From Limonium bicolor (Eukaryota; Streptophyta; Magnoliopsida; Caryophyllales; Plumbaginaceae), in contig CM041780.1 of the NCBI GenBank assembly GCA_023374045.1, positions 93,027,627-93,091,626 of the forward strand: a stretch of 64,000 nucleotides of DNA. Reading direction: 5' to 3'. The notes beneath the pieces were generated by a model. The model had not been told where the DNA came from. It searched no databases and was given only the letters and a program-made list of their open reading frames with translations. The translations under genes were made by a program, and so were the position numbers. Positions 22,990-35,063 of this stretch are shown here, piece after piece (position 1 is the first letter of the stretch; the number at the start of each line of letters is the position of its first letter).

Positions 22990-24935
22990 TGAAAGAAAAC
23001 TTCAAACATACTTAGGCAGATCTAGCAACATCCCCATTCTCTTGACTTTCTAGGTAGGATCGCCCTGTCAAAGGCTTAGTAAGCATGTCTGCCATCTGCC
23101 CATGTGAACCAACAACTCCACCGCAATGACTCCTTCTTGCAGCTTTGTCGAACAAAATGGACATCCAACTCAATGTGTTTCGTCCTCTCGTGCAGGACGG
23201 GGTTTCGTGCAATGTAAATGGCAGATTGGCTATCACTTCTAACAGGAACTGGCAGAATGTTCTCACTCCCAGCTCATGTAAAAGTCTGGTAATCCACTCA
23301 GCTCCGCTGTCACACTGCGCATGGCTCTATACTCCGCCTCTGCAGAAGACAAAGCCACCGTGGTCTGCTTCTTGGACTTCCAGGAAAGAGGACTCCCTCC
23401 CAGCTGTATAAAATAACCACTGATTGATCTTCTAGTATTAGGACATCCTGCCCAATCAGAATCGCAGAAAGCAATCAGTTAAAATCATCCTTTGAATTAA
23501 AAAGAAGACCATAGCCTAGAGTTCCACGGATATAATATAATGTATGCATTGCGGCATTGTAATGAGCATCAGTAGGGTTACTCAGAAACTGACTAAGTAG
23601 TTGTATTGTGAAACACAAATCTGGTCTGCTATGAGATAAATAACCTATCTTCCTACCAACCGCTGTAACAGAAGGGTCCCCAAGGACATTTCCATCTTCC
23701 TTTCTAAGTTTAAGATTAGCATCAAAGGGACTCACAGAAATTTTCCTCCCATCAGGATCAAATTCTTTCAATAGATCGTCACAATATTTCCTTTGCATCA
23801 GAACTATACCATTATCTGTATGCAAGAATTGCATACCCAGAAAGAAACTCAGAATGCCCAAATCCTTTATCTTAAAACGTTCATCCAATTTTTCTTTAAG
23901 CAGCATGATAAAAACAGGGTCATCACCAGTAATCAAGATGTCATCCACATAGACAGCTAAGAAACAAACTTTATCAGCCTTGGTTCTAATAAAAAGAGAG
24001 TAATCATTCAGAGATTGCACAAAATCAAAGGACCTAAGAAACACACTAAGCTTATGATGCCACTGCCTAGAAGCTTGCTTCAGTCCATACAAGGACTTAT
24101 TCAGTTTGCACACCTTTTCTGATTTTCCCTTTTTATAACCCTGAGGTATTTCCATGTAGACATTTTCTTCTAGATCACCGTGGAGAAAAGCATTATTTAT
24201 GTCAAGTTGGTTTATTTTCCAGTTTCTTTTGGTGGCAACAATAATCAGGGCCTTTATAGTAGTGAATCTAACAACTGGTGAGAAAGTTTCCAAATAGTCG
24301 ATTCCAAATTTCTGAGTATAACCCTTAGCTACAAGTCTGGCTTTAAACCTCTCAACATTCCCATCTGCCCTCAGTTTTATTTTGTAAACCCATCTACACT
24401 TAATAGGTTTAACCCCTTCAGGCAAAGCTACTAAATCCCAGGTGTGATTCTTTTCTAGTGCATGGAATTCCTCTTGCATGGCTTTCTGCCATTCTGTTAT
24501 CTTAATTGCCTCATCATAGGAGTTGGGTTCAGTGTGCTTATTTAGTGTAGCATGCAGACAGCAAAAAGGATTAGGGTCACTGACAACTAGATTAGCACTG
24601 GGAGATATACTGGTGATACTATCATCATTCAAGATAGAAAACTCGACAGAACCATCATGCATACAGGAATTAGAAAAAGAAGCAGCCATGATTCTTTCAC
24701 TCAGAATCTCAGAGAAACAGTCATGGTCATGTGAAATATTAAGTTTGCAAGCAGGAGAAGACTTATCTGATTTTGTGACCGAAGATCCAAGGTAGTAATC
24801 ACTTAGATATGTTGGTGTCTGCTTCCTCCTTTCCGACCTTCTGATTAGTGAGCTGTGGTTGTGGTTCTGGTTCTGTAGACACTCTATCATCTGTTTCCCC
24901 CTCTGTACTGGTGGCCTCCCTTGTTTCCTCTTCAA
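22990..24935 (-). pseudogene. Ty1/copia reverse transcriptase and RNase H
   Basis: The 486-codon minus-strand frame 24935-23475 carries WQKAMQEEFHALEKNHTWDL, CRWVYKIKLRADG, FKARLVAKGYTQ, TFSPVVRFTTIKALI, QLDINNAFLHGDLEENVYM, KLNKSLYGLKQASRQWHHK and the catalytic VYVDDILITGDD, the complete Copia RT set. RNase H follows in other frames: [19 protein letters not shown] and [12 protein letters not shown] (about 23470-23300), then the terminal QMADMLTKPL block near 23085. RT is nearly intact; RNase H has stops and shifts. Confidence 0.92.
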
Positions 24936-25169
24936 TTGATGTGATCACTGCATCATTCCCAACTTCACTTGTTCTTTCTTCATCAGCTGGTGACTGTTGT
25001 CTTGTGGAATTCTCCTGTCTTATACTGGCTTTACTCACATCAGATTCATCAGAAACAGTTGTGTTTTTCTCAAACAAATTTTCAATCAGATCAGTAGAGG
25101 CATGTTTTTTCTGTCTGTTTAGGGCAGTATGGGTAATTTCTTCATAAAAGACAACATCCCGGTTGTAAA

Positions 25170-26023
25170 TTATCTGTTGTTGTCAAGGTCATAGAGTTTG
25201 TACCCTTTTGTGTTCTGCCCATACCCAAGCAACACGCATTTGATTGATTTGGAAGCAAACTTATCATGTTGAACCTTGTTAATATTAGCAAAGCAAAGGC
25301 AGCCAAAACTTCTAAGGAAGTTGTAATCTGGTTTATGTTTGTGAATTATTTCATATGGGGTTTGATGATTAATGCTAGAAAGAGGCATTCTATTGATCAA
25401 AAAGGTGGCTGTAAGAACACTTTCTCCCCAGAATTTTCTTGGGAGGCATGAGTGGAACATAAGGGCACGTGCTGTTTCAAGGATGTGTCTATGTTTCCTC
25501 TCAGCCACTCCATTCTGCTGAGGGGTATAGGGGCAAGAGGTTTGGTGTTTGATGCCTTTGATTTTAAAGTATTCTATGCCCTCTCTAGAACTACCAAGTT
25601 CAAAAGCATTATCAGATCTAACACATTTTATCTTTCTGTTGAACTGTCTTTCCACCATGTCTATGAAGAAACTATCAATCCAAAACTGTCAGATTTGGAG
25701 GCAACAAGTTGAGTCCATGTTGCCCGACTCTTGTCATCAACTATGGTGAGAAAATAAGAAAAACCATCATGTGTTTTCAAGTTGTATGGACCCCACAAGT
25801 CAACGTGTATTAAATCAAAGATATTTTGTGTTTTTATGGAGCTGGAAGGAAAAGTTATCTCTAATGGCTTTGGCTCTATTACAAGGCTCACAAAATGAAA
25901 GGGTTGAGAGGAATTGTTTTTCAAGAAATTAAATGTCAGCATTTTTTCTCTAGGAGGTGCCCAAGCCCGTGGTGCCACTGATTTAAGCTTGACAACAGAA
26001 AATCTTGTATCAAACAGAAACAT
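25170..26023 (-). pseudogene. Ty1/copia integrase
   Basis: Minus-strand frames 26023-25661 and 25658-25170 together give LIHVDLWGPYNLKTHDGFSY (first Asp), [25 protein letters not shown] (second Asp), [20 protein letters not shown] (Glu) and the later [10 protein letters not shown] block, i.e. the Copia integrase core. There is a frame break near 25660. The stretch 25077-24799 encodes the usual Ser/Glu/Thr-rich linker to reverse transcriptase. Confidence 0.88.
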
Positions 26024-26539
26024 TGTTTTTATTCTAGAGACACCACTTTTCCAAACAAATCTCTAACAAGTAACATTCCTTTCAGATTAGTATCACTAAT
26101 CCAGATTTGTACGAGATATCAGAAAAACCTTTACATACTCGCTAGAATCAGATATAGGCACATACAAAGGTGTGTCACGCTTACAGTTTAAAGAACAATC
26201 ACCAAGATATACCCATCAGCACACAGATTAGCAATTCACTTTCTTTTCTATCAACTCTCTGTCTAAGACTATAACCCTCTATGCAGTTTTGCCCCAATCT
26301 TCTTTTCCTCATTGTTGTTATAGGCCTGATAAAACAGCATGTAGGATTAAACACAGTTGGCATGCACTTGACTTGATAAATTACTGACAGAAATAACCGA
26401 ATCTAAACTAGGGACATAAGAGAACTTCTCTAAGAGTCATAAGGCTATTAATCTTAACATCTCCATTATCTAACAGATTGTGGATGCACTCTGGCATCCC
26501 CAGTATGGGGGCACTTCAAGAAAACAAATATTGCTGAAA

Positions 26540-27520
26540 ACGATAGATCACCGCACATATGATCGAGGCACCGCTGTCAAGAATCCAATCCATTTCTCAA
26601 AATATTACTGCCAGACACTTAAAGTTCTATAAATGCTACCATACAATGTTCAAGTTTAGGATAGAGATCTTACCACGAATCCACAGTTGGACTCTCTAGA
26701 CTGCGGATCCTTGTTGACCACACGACCTTACTGATGTAGTTTGAAGGCAGTTTGATTTGATCTGTTGACAAACCATTGAAGGGATCTTTGGCATTTTCGT
26801 CCTTCTGGTCATTGGCTCCATTAGCTTGAGGCCTTTTATCCTTGTTAGTACCATCCCGGTGGGTATCCATGCTTTTGAACAGCGATCCTCGGTGTGGCGC
26901 CTTGAGACAGTGATGCACTTGAAGATTGTTGCGCTCTGTTGGTGCTGCCTTGACTACGTCCAAAAGTCTTCTTTCCTTGGTTTACAGGAAGGCTGACGGG
27001 TTCTCCTTCCTCCTTCCACATGAGTACTGTCATGTAAACCCTTTTTGCCTTTCTTGGTGGATCAAGATTGAGAAGGCTTGCTCACAGTTAGGCAAAGGTG
27101 TGATCATCAAGATGTTCTCCCTTGCTCCAGCAAAATCTTTCATTTAGACCATGAGGAACTTGATAAGCCTCTGAGTCTTAATGTATGTAAAAGCCTGATC
27201 GGTGAGCACATCGCTGGAAGGGAGGTAGTGGCATCAAACTCGTCCCAATGGCCTTAGTTTCGTGAAATACTCCCTACTGAATCATTCCCTTGCACTGTGT
27301 TTACTAGTCTCCGCTCCAATTCAACAACCTGGTGGCGTCGACCTGATCATACTTGCGCAAAGATCTGCCCAAAGTACAGAAGCGGGTTTTCGGAAAAGAA
27401 CAGAGTCTGCGATCCTCTTCTCGAACTCATAGCAGCCATGCCCGCACCATGTTGTCACACCTAACCCAGGCCTCTGCGCGAGTGTCGGAATCGGTGGGTT
27501 TGGTTTTGCCAAGACCGAAG
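26540..27520 (-). pseudogene. Ty1/copia gag and protease, heavily decayed
   Basis: On the minus strand, a gag block resembling FLM-x-LN-x2-F...PLPN-x4-AFS lies around 27160-27060, the HGYPPGWY motif next to the zinc knuckle near 26850, and the protease WILDSGAS motif near 26590. Frames change repeatedly between these blocks, so no single open frame spans them. Their order fits Copia. Confidence 0.7.
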
Positions 27521-27957
27521 CCCAATTATTCTTGGAAGCCAGTGCGATTTGGACCTGTTCTTTCCAACAGGGAAAACCAGCTCCGCCGTCGACTTTGTAG
27601 CGAGGATCTGCCCAGGACTTTCCGAACTCGCAGAAAGAGCGCGCGCCGCTCTCAATCGCCGAGGCTCCGCTGCTATTCCCAATCTCATCTTTACCTTTGT
27701 TTTCTCCATCTTTCCTCCTTTAGACGCATTCTCACATCCAAATCCGCAGACTAATAATTGCGGTAGCCCGAAGAGATAAATCAGGAGCGGGGCGAAGAAA
27801 AAAGAGAATCAAACTTCGTGGTCGAAACAAGAAGATTGAAGAATTAGTGGGAACGGAGAAGAACGGTCGAAGTGAAGAAGAGTAAGGGCAAAGGATCAAG
27901 AAAACGTCACGAAAACGCGAGGAAGAAGAAAAACAGGAGCAAGGTCCCATGACCGCT

Positions 27958-27969
27958 GCTCTGATACCA
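27958..27969 (-). other. Copia primer-binding site (initiator Met tRNA)
   Basis: The minus strand reads TGGTATCAGAGC one base inside the 5' LTR. This is the complement of the 3' end of plant initiator-Met tRNA. Confidence 0.92.
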
Positions 27970-27970
27970 T

Positions 27971-28238
27971 AAAAAGGACTAAGCAAAACGAACTCCATTG
28001 ATAATAGACACACACAGGTCGAAGCTTCACGTGGAAGGCTTCCCACATTCGAGCTTGAGAGCTCAGATACAAGAAACGAAGAAGGAAGAAGTAGCTACAA
28101 GTACTCTGCAGACAAAAACCCTAAAACCTAAAGAAGGCTAATAAAGACTAAGCCAACGGTCAAAATAACCAAAACAAACTAGCCCAAAGGACCGGGCCCA
28201 AATACAAGAAGACAGACCCAAAAACTAAACTCTAAACA
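27971..28238 (-). repeat. Copia 5' LTR
   Basis: Direct copy of 22677-22951; it starts TGTTTAGAG on the minus strand. The flank is CAAAGT at 28239, identical to the left flank of the element. Confidence 0.88.
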
Positions 28239-28244
28239 CAAAGT

Positions 28245-28383
28245 GGTGCTGAATTGACGCCTCAGATTCTGAAGCAGATCAGCGTCCTAGACACAGGGGT
28301 TTGGTCCAGCGCTTTGATGGACCATTCGAGGTGATCCGCCGAGTGGGTAACTCCGCCTACCGGTTAGAACTCCCTGAAAGACT
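28245..28383 (+). pseudogene. Ty3/gypsy polyprotein tail, truncated
   Basis: This continues the gypsy sequence beyond the Copia insertion: an LTPQILKQIS-like segment, then LVQRFDGPFEVIRRVGNSAY and RLELPER in shifted frames, the GPF/Y-type C-terminal region of chromovirus-like integrases. It breaks off at about 28383 into AT-rich DNA. No chromodomain, polypurine tract or 3' LTR was found, so the gypsy copy is 3'-truncated. Confidence 0.78.
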
Positions 28384-29279
28384 GATTTTTTTTAGCTTCC
28401 AACTTTTTCTCTAAAACCGAAAGATTCTTTTACTTAATTGGTTACTAGATTTACTAATTACAAATCTATTTGTTTAAATTTAGGTACTATGGTCGACAAT
28501 TGACTTAAACAAAAGACTCACATTGAACGAAACTTCTTTTCTCCAAATTTTCTTTCCAAGAAAATAAAGTGGCCGTCTCCGGTAGAATCCATATCCATTA
28601 GCAAAACAACAAAGCTGTCAAAATAATAACAATACATGTCCAATTCTTTTATGAGAAGAAATGCTTTCATGTTAATCGCTTAGACAATTTCACTGCTCAC
28701 AACCTAGTTTTCTTAGCTAGTAAACATCAACTCCCTGCGAATTGGTGGAAGTCTTCTGACTTCCCTAATGTACTAACTATATGTTCTTAATATAATTTCC
28801 TCGTTGGTTTAAAAAAAATAATATCAATTATATGAGTTTCATAATACCATAAGAGAAATTGGGCAATATGGTCACATGGACCCAATCTTCTTTTTCTCTT
28901 TCCGTTTTTTTCTTCAGAAGAAAATAAAGTTACCGCTGCTAGAATCCCTACCAATTAGTAAAGCAACAGAGATGTTTAACAATAATATCTAAACATAAAC
29001 CCCACATTCAATTAAACAACTTCTATTTCAAAAAAAAAAAAAATTAAACAACTTCAAACATTCCCCGTAACTCCCTTCTTCCAAGGAGCAGATGACTCCT
29101 GAAAACCAGCAGGAAGCCGACGGACAAAAGGACAATTACAGGAACGATTGAGTCAAGGATGATTAAAAAAAATGAGTCGAAGATGGTTAGTCAACTGCTT
29201 AATTATACCTGTACATGTAACCCAGAATCAGGGTTGGATTAAAAAAACACAAAGAGAGCACTAGCAGTGCGTTGAAAGC
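28384..29279. other. intergenic DNA with a 361-bp direct repeat
   Basis: No gene seen. The motif AAGAAAATAAAGTGGCCGTC...TAGAATCC (28558) recurs in diverged form at 28919 (AAGAAAATAAAGTTACCGCT). An A-run lies at 29028-29043. The final part merges into the presumed promoter of locus 2. Confidence 0.55.
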
Positions 29280-30300
29280 TCCCGCTCGCCCGGGAAGTTG
29301 TGATGCGGCGGTGGGTTCAACTTCAAAGTGTGAAACCATGTGGTCTTCACCAAACCGCTCCCTCCTTCAACTGTTGTAAATTGTAATACTACAGTAATCA
29401 CATTGTAATACTACAGTAATCAACGGGATTTTTCCCGCTTCTTCGGTTGTTCTTATTCTGCTCTTTTTGTTTTGCCTGCTCCCCACCCCAGGGATACGGA
29501 CCCGCCACTGGAGCCATTGGAAGAATTTGAGTTCTCGGACACTGACCCCGACCATGAGGTGTTAACTCATTGAACTCTACTCCTTCCCTTTTCTAAAGTT
29601 TGTTTGTCGTTTTTTAAGGGATTTGTATTGTGGGTTTTAGCACTTGGTGCGGTGCGCCGTCTCCTCTTGTTTCGAAGATATTCAGTCTTTGGTGGACTGC
29701 AACCCAGATGCTTCTATCGATATTCCTCTTAACCAACATAGAAATTCCGCCTCTGTGACCCTTACAGTCCTTTTCTTCTTTAAGTTATTCTGGTTTTATT
29801 TTGGTTTGCATTGTTATAAAGCTTAACGTTGGCATGTTGCTACTCAGGTTAGGTTAATCTATCACCCTTCCTCACTCTATTTTCTTCCCCCTTTCGGTTT
29901 CTTATTGATAAATACTGCTGCCGAATGGCACTTTGTCTAACCCCCTGTTTATGTGAAAGCTCCAAGTTGATCGTCGGTTGATTTTTTGTGATTCACCAAT
30001 TTGGGAGTGTCCGAGCGTAGTAAACTCTGGGGTTTGCTTCTTCATTTGGTGATTATTAAGCCACTGGATCATAATCTGAACTTTGGGCCACCATTGAAAT
30101 TTCCCAACCAGTTGGAATGAAACTAACCCGCTGAGCTAAACATTCTTAAGATCGCAGTGTTGTTGGTTCGCACGAGCGAAGCTGAGTCTTTACAATTCAG
30201 CTGATTATAACTTTGGAAATGTATGTGTTTCTCTAACGATCGATATGCTCTAGACATGACCGGATCATCCTAAGTCAGTGTGGATAAGTGGTTCTCTAGT
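29280..30300 (+). repeat. 5' region of DYAD locus 2, duplicated at 42770-43870
   Basis: This segment and 42770-43870 share, in order, a GC-rich block before GTGTGAAACC, the TTTTGCCT acceptor region, an acidic mini-exon, GGGATTTGTATTGTGGGTTTTAGCACTTGG, and GATATGCTCTAGACATGA. Divergence is substantial, so the duplication is not recent. Confidence 0.8.
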
Positions 30301-33251
30301 TTGGTAATGAAACTATTTTGTTGTAGAGTTTGGTCATGAAGTTGTACTTAATCTGATATCTTTGTCTATTCTTAGCGTCTTGCTCACTTTGGCCTCAACA
30401 TTTATTTCTCAATCAAATAGTATGACTATCTTTCCTACTTCCTTGGATGATATTTGTGTTTCCACCTATGTGAAACTTTCCAAATGTTGAAATATTTTCA
30501 GCCTTTTATCAAGTATCCTGTTTAATTTTTCCTTTTATTTGCTATACATCATGTTGCTGCTAATCTTTTACTTTATATTTCTAGACAATGAAGTATCTAG
30601 AAGATGCTGAGGAACGAATCATTCTTGATGACATTCAGAAAGGCTCAGTCTATGAAATTGATTGCAAGAAGCTGCCTCCCTCGACTCCTAAGGTTCTACG
30701 AGAGTCTGTTCGTGTTGTTTTGGTAACAAGTGAAGATATGTTATTCATTTTGCTACTGTTTTATGTTAATGAAGAGGACCATAATCGGTTAACTGAAGAT
30801 AAATAAACGTGTGAAAAACAATATATCTGGTAGGAATAGGCACTAGTTTGCAGAGGGAAGAAGTTGTTTAAAAACTCTCAAAGAAGAACCCGAAAGAGGT
30901 CAGTACGTGGATCCAAACACTACTCACCTAACTGTTTCATTTTACTGAGTACTGGATGAATCCTGCTTGGTAATTTGGGTGGATAATTGTTTGCTGAATG
31001 TAGAATTCTCTTGAAGATACATTCTGTTTGTGCTAAATTTCATAGTTCAAACCAAGTTATCCATTGTCGCATTACATACAATGGAAGACAGTCGTCTACT
31101 CTTCTTATCTAACAACAATTTTTTTTACCATTTTTAGGCTTTATGTTCTTGACATATTGAAACCGACTTCAGATAATATTGTTATTTATTTGCTCATGTA
31201 GGTGACTGACAAGACTGAAAAAAGCTTAATGCTAAGGTACCCCACAAAAACACAGGAAAAAAGCATTTGTTTTGAAGATAATTTAGATCCACTTCCCAAA
31301 ATGGACAGATTTGAGATGGACTCTGAACTTGCTGTGAAAGCTCTTGCACAAAGAATCCCAGTTGATGAACTCAACAGCAAAGCATTTCAGAAGACATTTT
31401 GGTTTGTTGAACGTGTGGAAACAGAGAAGGGGTCCTGTCCGTTCATTGAAGAGTTTGATTCAGAAGATATTGCGCTAAAAAATGGTACATGTTACTCCAA
31501 GGATTTATGTCTCGGAAGAAAGCTGAGAAAAAAACAAACGTCAATGTGTTGAAAAGTTTAAAGAAAGTGGTAATGGAGGCCTCCACATTTCAAATTCACT
31601 TGGTGATGTAGAAGTGGCAAAGCTGAATTATAATTGTACTGAGCAAGGGAAAAGAGGGGGACTTATTTCCTCAAATCGTGAACCGACAAATGGCTACCAA
31701 GTCTCCCATGACTTTGATGCTGATAAAGCTGAAGAGGAAATGCTTAGGGAAAAGGATCAAACACTTACATGTGTTGAAAAGTTCGAAGGAAATGGTGATG
31801 ACGGTCACATTTTAAATTCATCCATTGATGTAAAATTGGTAAAGCTGAATTATAATACCGAGCAAAGGAAACTAGAGAGACAAATTTTTTCAAATGCTAA
31901 ACAGAAAAATGGCTACCAAGTCTCTCATGATTTTGATGCTGATAAAGCCAAAGGGGAAATGCAGAGTGAAAAGGATCAAACAGGTAAATGTGTGGAAAAG
32001 TTTGATGAAAATGATGGTGGCTACATTTCAGGTTCAAAGATTGAGGCAAAAGAGGTTAAGTTGGAGTTGCAAGAGTTCGGCACAGGTAACTGTACCGAGG
32101 AAGGAAAACGAGTGAGAGATTATACGAAGGTTGAACAGAAAAATAGACACCGAGTTTGTTCTCCTGAATTTGATGCTGATAAAACAGACGAGGACATAAA
32201 GATGGAGAAGGATGAAGAATTTGATGCTGTGTCTTCAAAGTCTAGGAAGAGAATGGAGACTAGTGGTGATATCAAAACAAGAAAAGCACAGAAGCTGGGT
32301 GGTGGCAAGATGAGAGCTGGTGCGCCAAAAGCTGCCACCAAGAAAATGGATCCGGACGTTGGTCGATGGTCAAGTCGAAGGTAAGGAGCTTGGCACATGT
32401 TTTTATCATCCATTACTCATTTTATCACAGTATTATAGTTGCTGTTCTTTTGTTACTACCAATCTGAGTATGCTTGTCAAAGGTATGAGAAAGCAAGATG
32501 TGATTTGCTGGAGGTGATGATATCAAAGAATGCTGTATTTGGAAACGGAATCCGTCGCCAAGACCTTAGAAATGAGGCATTAAAACGGATCGGGGATACA
32601 GGTCTTTTGGACCATCTTCTAAAACATGCAAGGGATAAAGTGACTCCTGATGGGAACATCGGTTTAGGAGGTGGTATGATCGGGATGGAATCATGGAGTT
32701 TTGGCTGGAGAGTGCAGACCTTGTTGATCTTAGGAAGGAGCTCGGTATCCGAGATCCTTATTGGATTCCACCAGCTGGCTGGAAGAAACCTGGTGATTCT
32801 ACTAATATCCACAAATCCATTTGTGCTGCAACTATCAGGGTACTGAAGGAAGATTTGGCCAGAGAAATGAGGTAAAGAAACTGAAACCAGAGCTATAAAC
32901 CTTCCTTTTTGTAGATGTTCTTTAGTACGTTAACCTTTGTCATGTTCATGTCTTGTTTTGTGTGAGTAGAAAGATGCGAACTTTGGATGCTCTGGAGGAT
33001 GATGATTTGTCAAATCCATTGATCTGGAATCTGCAAGCAGAATCCAACAACATTAAAGGTTTATATGCTGCAAAGTTTTTTGTACCTGGTTAATTATGCT
33101 GGGATTGAGTTTCCTGTTTCAGTCTGTTTGTTTGATATCATTTGGTCTCCTCTTTCTTCATCTATTTTGATAGGATAACTATGCAGAGCTGAAGATGGAA
33201 CGAGCTGAGGGGGAGCAGGATTGTTGTCAGTCTGAGGAGGTAGGTGACTAG
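29492..33251 (+). CDS. DYAD/AMEIOTIC1-family paralogue, six visible exons, frame-broken
   Basis: Exons by GT-AG and homology: 29492-29558 (probable), 30585-30722, 31202-32380, 32483-32871, 32970-33058 and 33174-33251. Exon 2 holds GSVYEIDCKKLPPSTPKVLR, the counterpart of the locus 1 start; exon 3 opens VTDKTEKSLMLRYP and LAQRIPVDELNSKAFQKTFW, the N-terminal conserved block. Exon 3 then has a 73-75 codon tandem repeat and a basic tail ending GRWSSRR. Exon 4 holds RIGDTGLLDHLLKHARDK and IMEFWLESADLVDLRKELG, then RDPYWIPPAGWKKPGD. Three shifts are needed to read through: at A7 (31528-31534), near 32668-32675, and one extra base in 32970-33058. The last exon ends 25 codons on; the C-terminal FRIC...WP region of locus 1 is absent. 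Function, if any, would be meiotic; decay or assembly error is possible. The first exon with the true start was not identified. Confidence 0.82.
31545..32200 (+). repeat. intragenic tandem repeat, three units of 219-225 bp
   Basis: Units start at 31545, 31770 and 31989 with codons for CVEKF. Within them the blocks KLNYN...EQ, NGYQVSHDFDADKA and EKDQ recur. The third unit is more diverged (SPEFDADKTDED). Unit lengths of 75 and 73 codons keep the reading frame. The repeat lies between the N-terminal block and the conserved core of the DYAD paralogue. Confidence 0.85.
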
Positions 33252-35049
33252 GTGGGTAGAACTAGAGTTCGCTAGCTGATATTTATGTCAGGATAAACTT
33301 TAGAAGATATATGCAGGGTTTCAAAGGTACATATACCTGCTTTAGGTTCATCGCTCTGCAGTTTTACTATAGAGGTTGGGCGATAAATAGGAGCTGTAAG
33401 TGTAATTATTTAGAAATAGGAATAGAAAGCAGAACGGAGAATGGTGCGAAACTATAAGATGATTGTGAATTGGAGGGGAAAGATTGGTATAGTAATTCTA
33501 ACTTATCGAAAAATTCATCTTTGCCTATATGAACATTGGTTTCTTAATTGGCACCTTTACTGGCTCTCTTGATTTTTATGTTGATCCTCCATTTCAACCT
33601 CTTGATCTGTTTATCCTTGTTTAGATATTGTGGGATTTGCTTGCTTACTATATGAGATCGATAAATGTACGTAAAAGCTACATATCTAGGACCTCAAATG
33701 AAGTCCAACAACCAAGTGAGTTTCTGTCATAAAATCAATTGACCTTAATTATTAAGCACCCACAAGTTCTTTATTTTCTGATGTGGTTCTTTTGCTGCTC
33801 ACACATGCAATGCATTAACACTTCAGTTTGAGATTTTAGCTGAAAGGTTCGGTTCTTCGATGGAAATACATTAAATATGTAAGATAAGAGCAGGTTGAAC
33901 AGTTCTCACATTATAATGTTAAAATTAGTTGTTGGCGGTGAATATTAAATGATGACAAGGATAGAGATTAAATAAGAAAACTAGAGTTTACTCACAGGTT
34001 TTAATTGCATTGGTATATGTGTGATTGTTTTTATTTTGGTTGTTTTGTATGTGAAAGTTATGTTATTGAAGCAGAATATATGATTTATGTGGGACTCAAA
34101 CATGATCTTAATAGGCTGTAAATATATTATCAAATACGTCAACACACCGATGATAAGTGTTTAGCTATGTTGTTACGCTCTTCCAAGAGTTGATGATACC
34201 ATTAATATATTGAGAATCAGAAATAATGGATGTAATTTAGTGTAAAGGTATAAATCCTAAACTCTAACTAACTCGATTCCTAGACTACCTCTTAAATTCG
34301 ATGGATTGCAAGTTCTTCCCAAGATCATGTATTTGCACCTAGTTTAGAGACAAATGGTGGGACACTTAAACAAACTAGATTGCACAAGAATAAAAGATAG
34401 GTTTTGAGAGAATTTGATATGATATTAACATGCAAAAATTGCATAACCCTGTTATGAGGGTGAACCCTTATTTATAGGCTCGAGATCAAATCTATAGCCT
34501 ATGACATGCTAGATTGTCAAGTACAACCTACAATTAACAAGTGAACAACCTATCATTTTGGACAAGTGACCTTAAACATAAAAAAGAAACACTAATAGCC
34601 TCTATCTTATTTCTCGGCATGCTGGCCTTTGTCGAAAAACTATCGGAAACAAGTCTCTGGTCACCTTTTGATAACTTTTGGACATGCCTTGATTGTCCCT
34701 TAGCATATCTTTTAGTCTTTGTCAACACTTTGGCCACCCTTAGTCTTGTTATTGCTTTTGCTTGGTTGAAGACACCCCTGGTGCTTTTTTGAAGTCCTCG
34801 GACGACAATCTGTGTCAGTCTTCGAAGTAAGCCTCCGGAAACGGCTTTCAGAAATGTCTATCGGAAATTGTCTCTACTTCTGTATTGGTATCCATACATC
34901 AGTCCTACAAGTTCTATCTTTTCCTGACAAAAATTATACTTACTCGACTAAAATTTTAAATCCTTTCCTATATCCCTCAGTGGGGCCACAAGTTCTTTAT
35001 TTTTATTAAAAAAAAAAGAAAAAAAAAGAAAAAGAAAAAACGAAGATAA
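33252..35049. other. intergenic DNA downstream of locus 2
   Basis: AT-rich sequence, presumably including the 3' UTR of locus 2 at its start. The frames at 34534-34792 overlap on opposite strands and have no recognisable motif. An A/G-rich simple tract lies at 35008-35048 just before the LINE target duplication. Confidence 0.5.
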
Positions 35050-35063
35050 GTAAAAGAACTTCT
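35050..35063. repeat. LINE target-site duplication, left copy
   Basis: GTAAAAGAACTTCT here is repeated exactly at 38787-38800 after the poly(A) end of the LINE. Confidence 0.9.

Larger units (their letters stand above)
22677..28238 (-). mobile_element. Ty1/copia retrotransposon, 5.56 kb, complete in structure but decayed
   Basis: Two LTRs in direct orientation (22677-22951 and 27971-28238) differ mainly by small indels. Read on the minus strand, the 5' LTR is followed by the primer site TGGTATCAGAGC (27969-27958), then gag, protease, integrase, reverse transcriptase and RNase H in Copia order, and a polypurine tract before the 3' LTR. Frameshifts and stops break the gag, protease and integrase-RT linker. 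It inserted in gypsy sequence downstream of integrase, with duplication of CAAAGT. Confidence 0.9.

Noticed and set aside
34534..34792. Overlapping frames of 67 and 83 codons on opposite strands
   Set aside because: No motif, and mutual overlap on opposite strands in AT-rich intergenic DNA.
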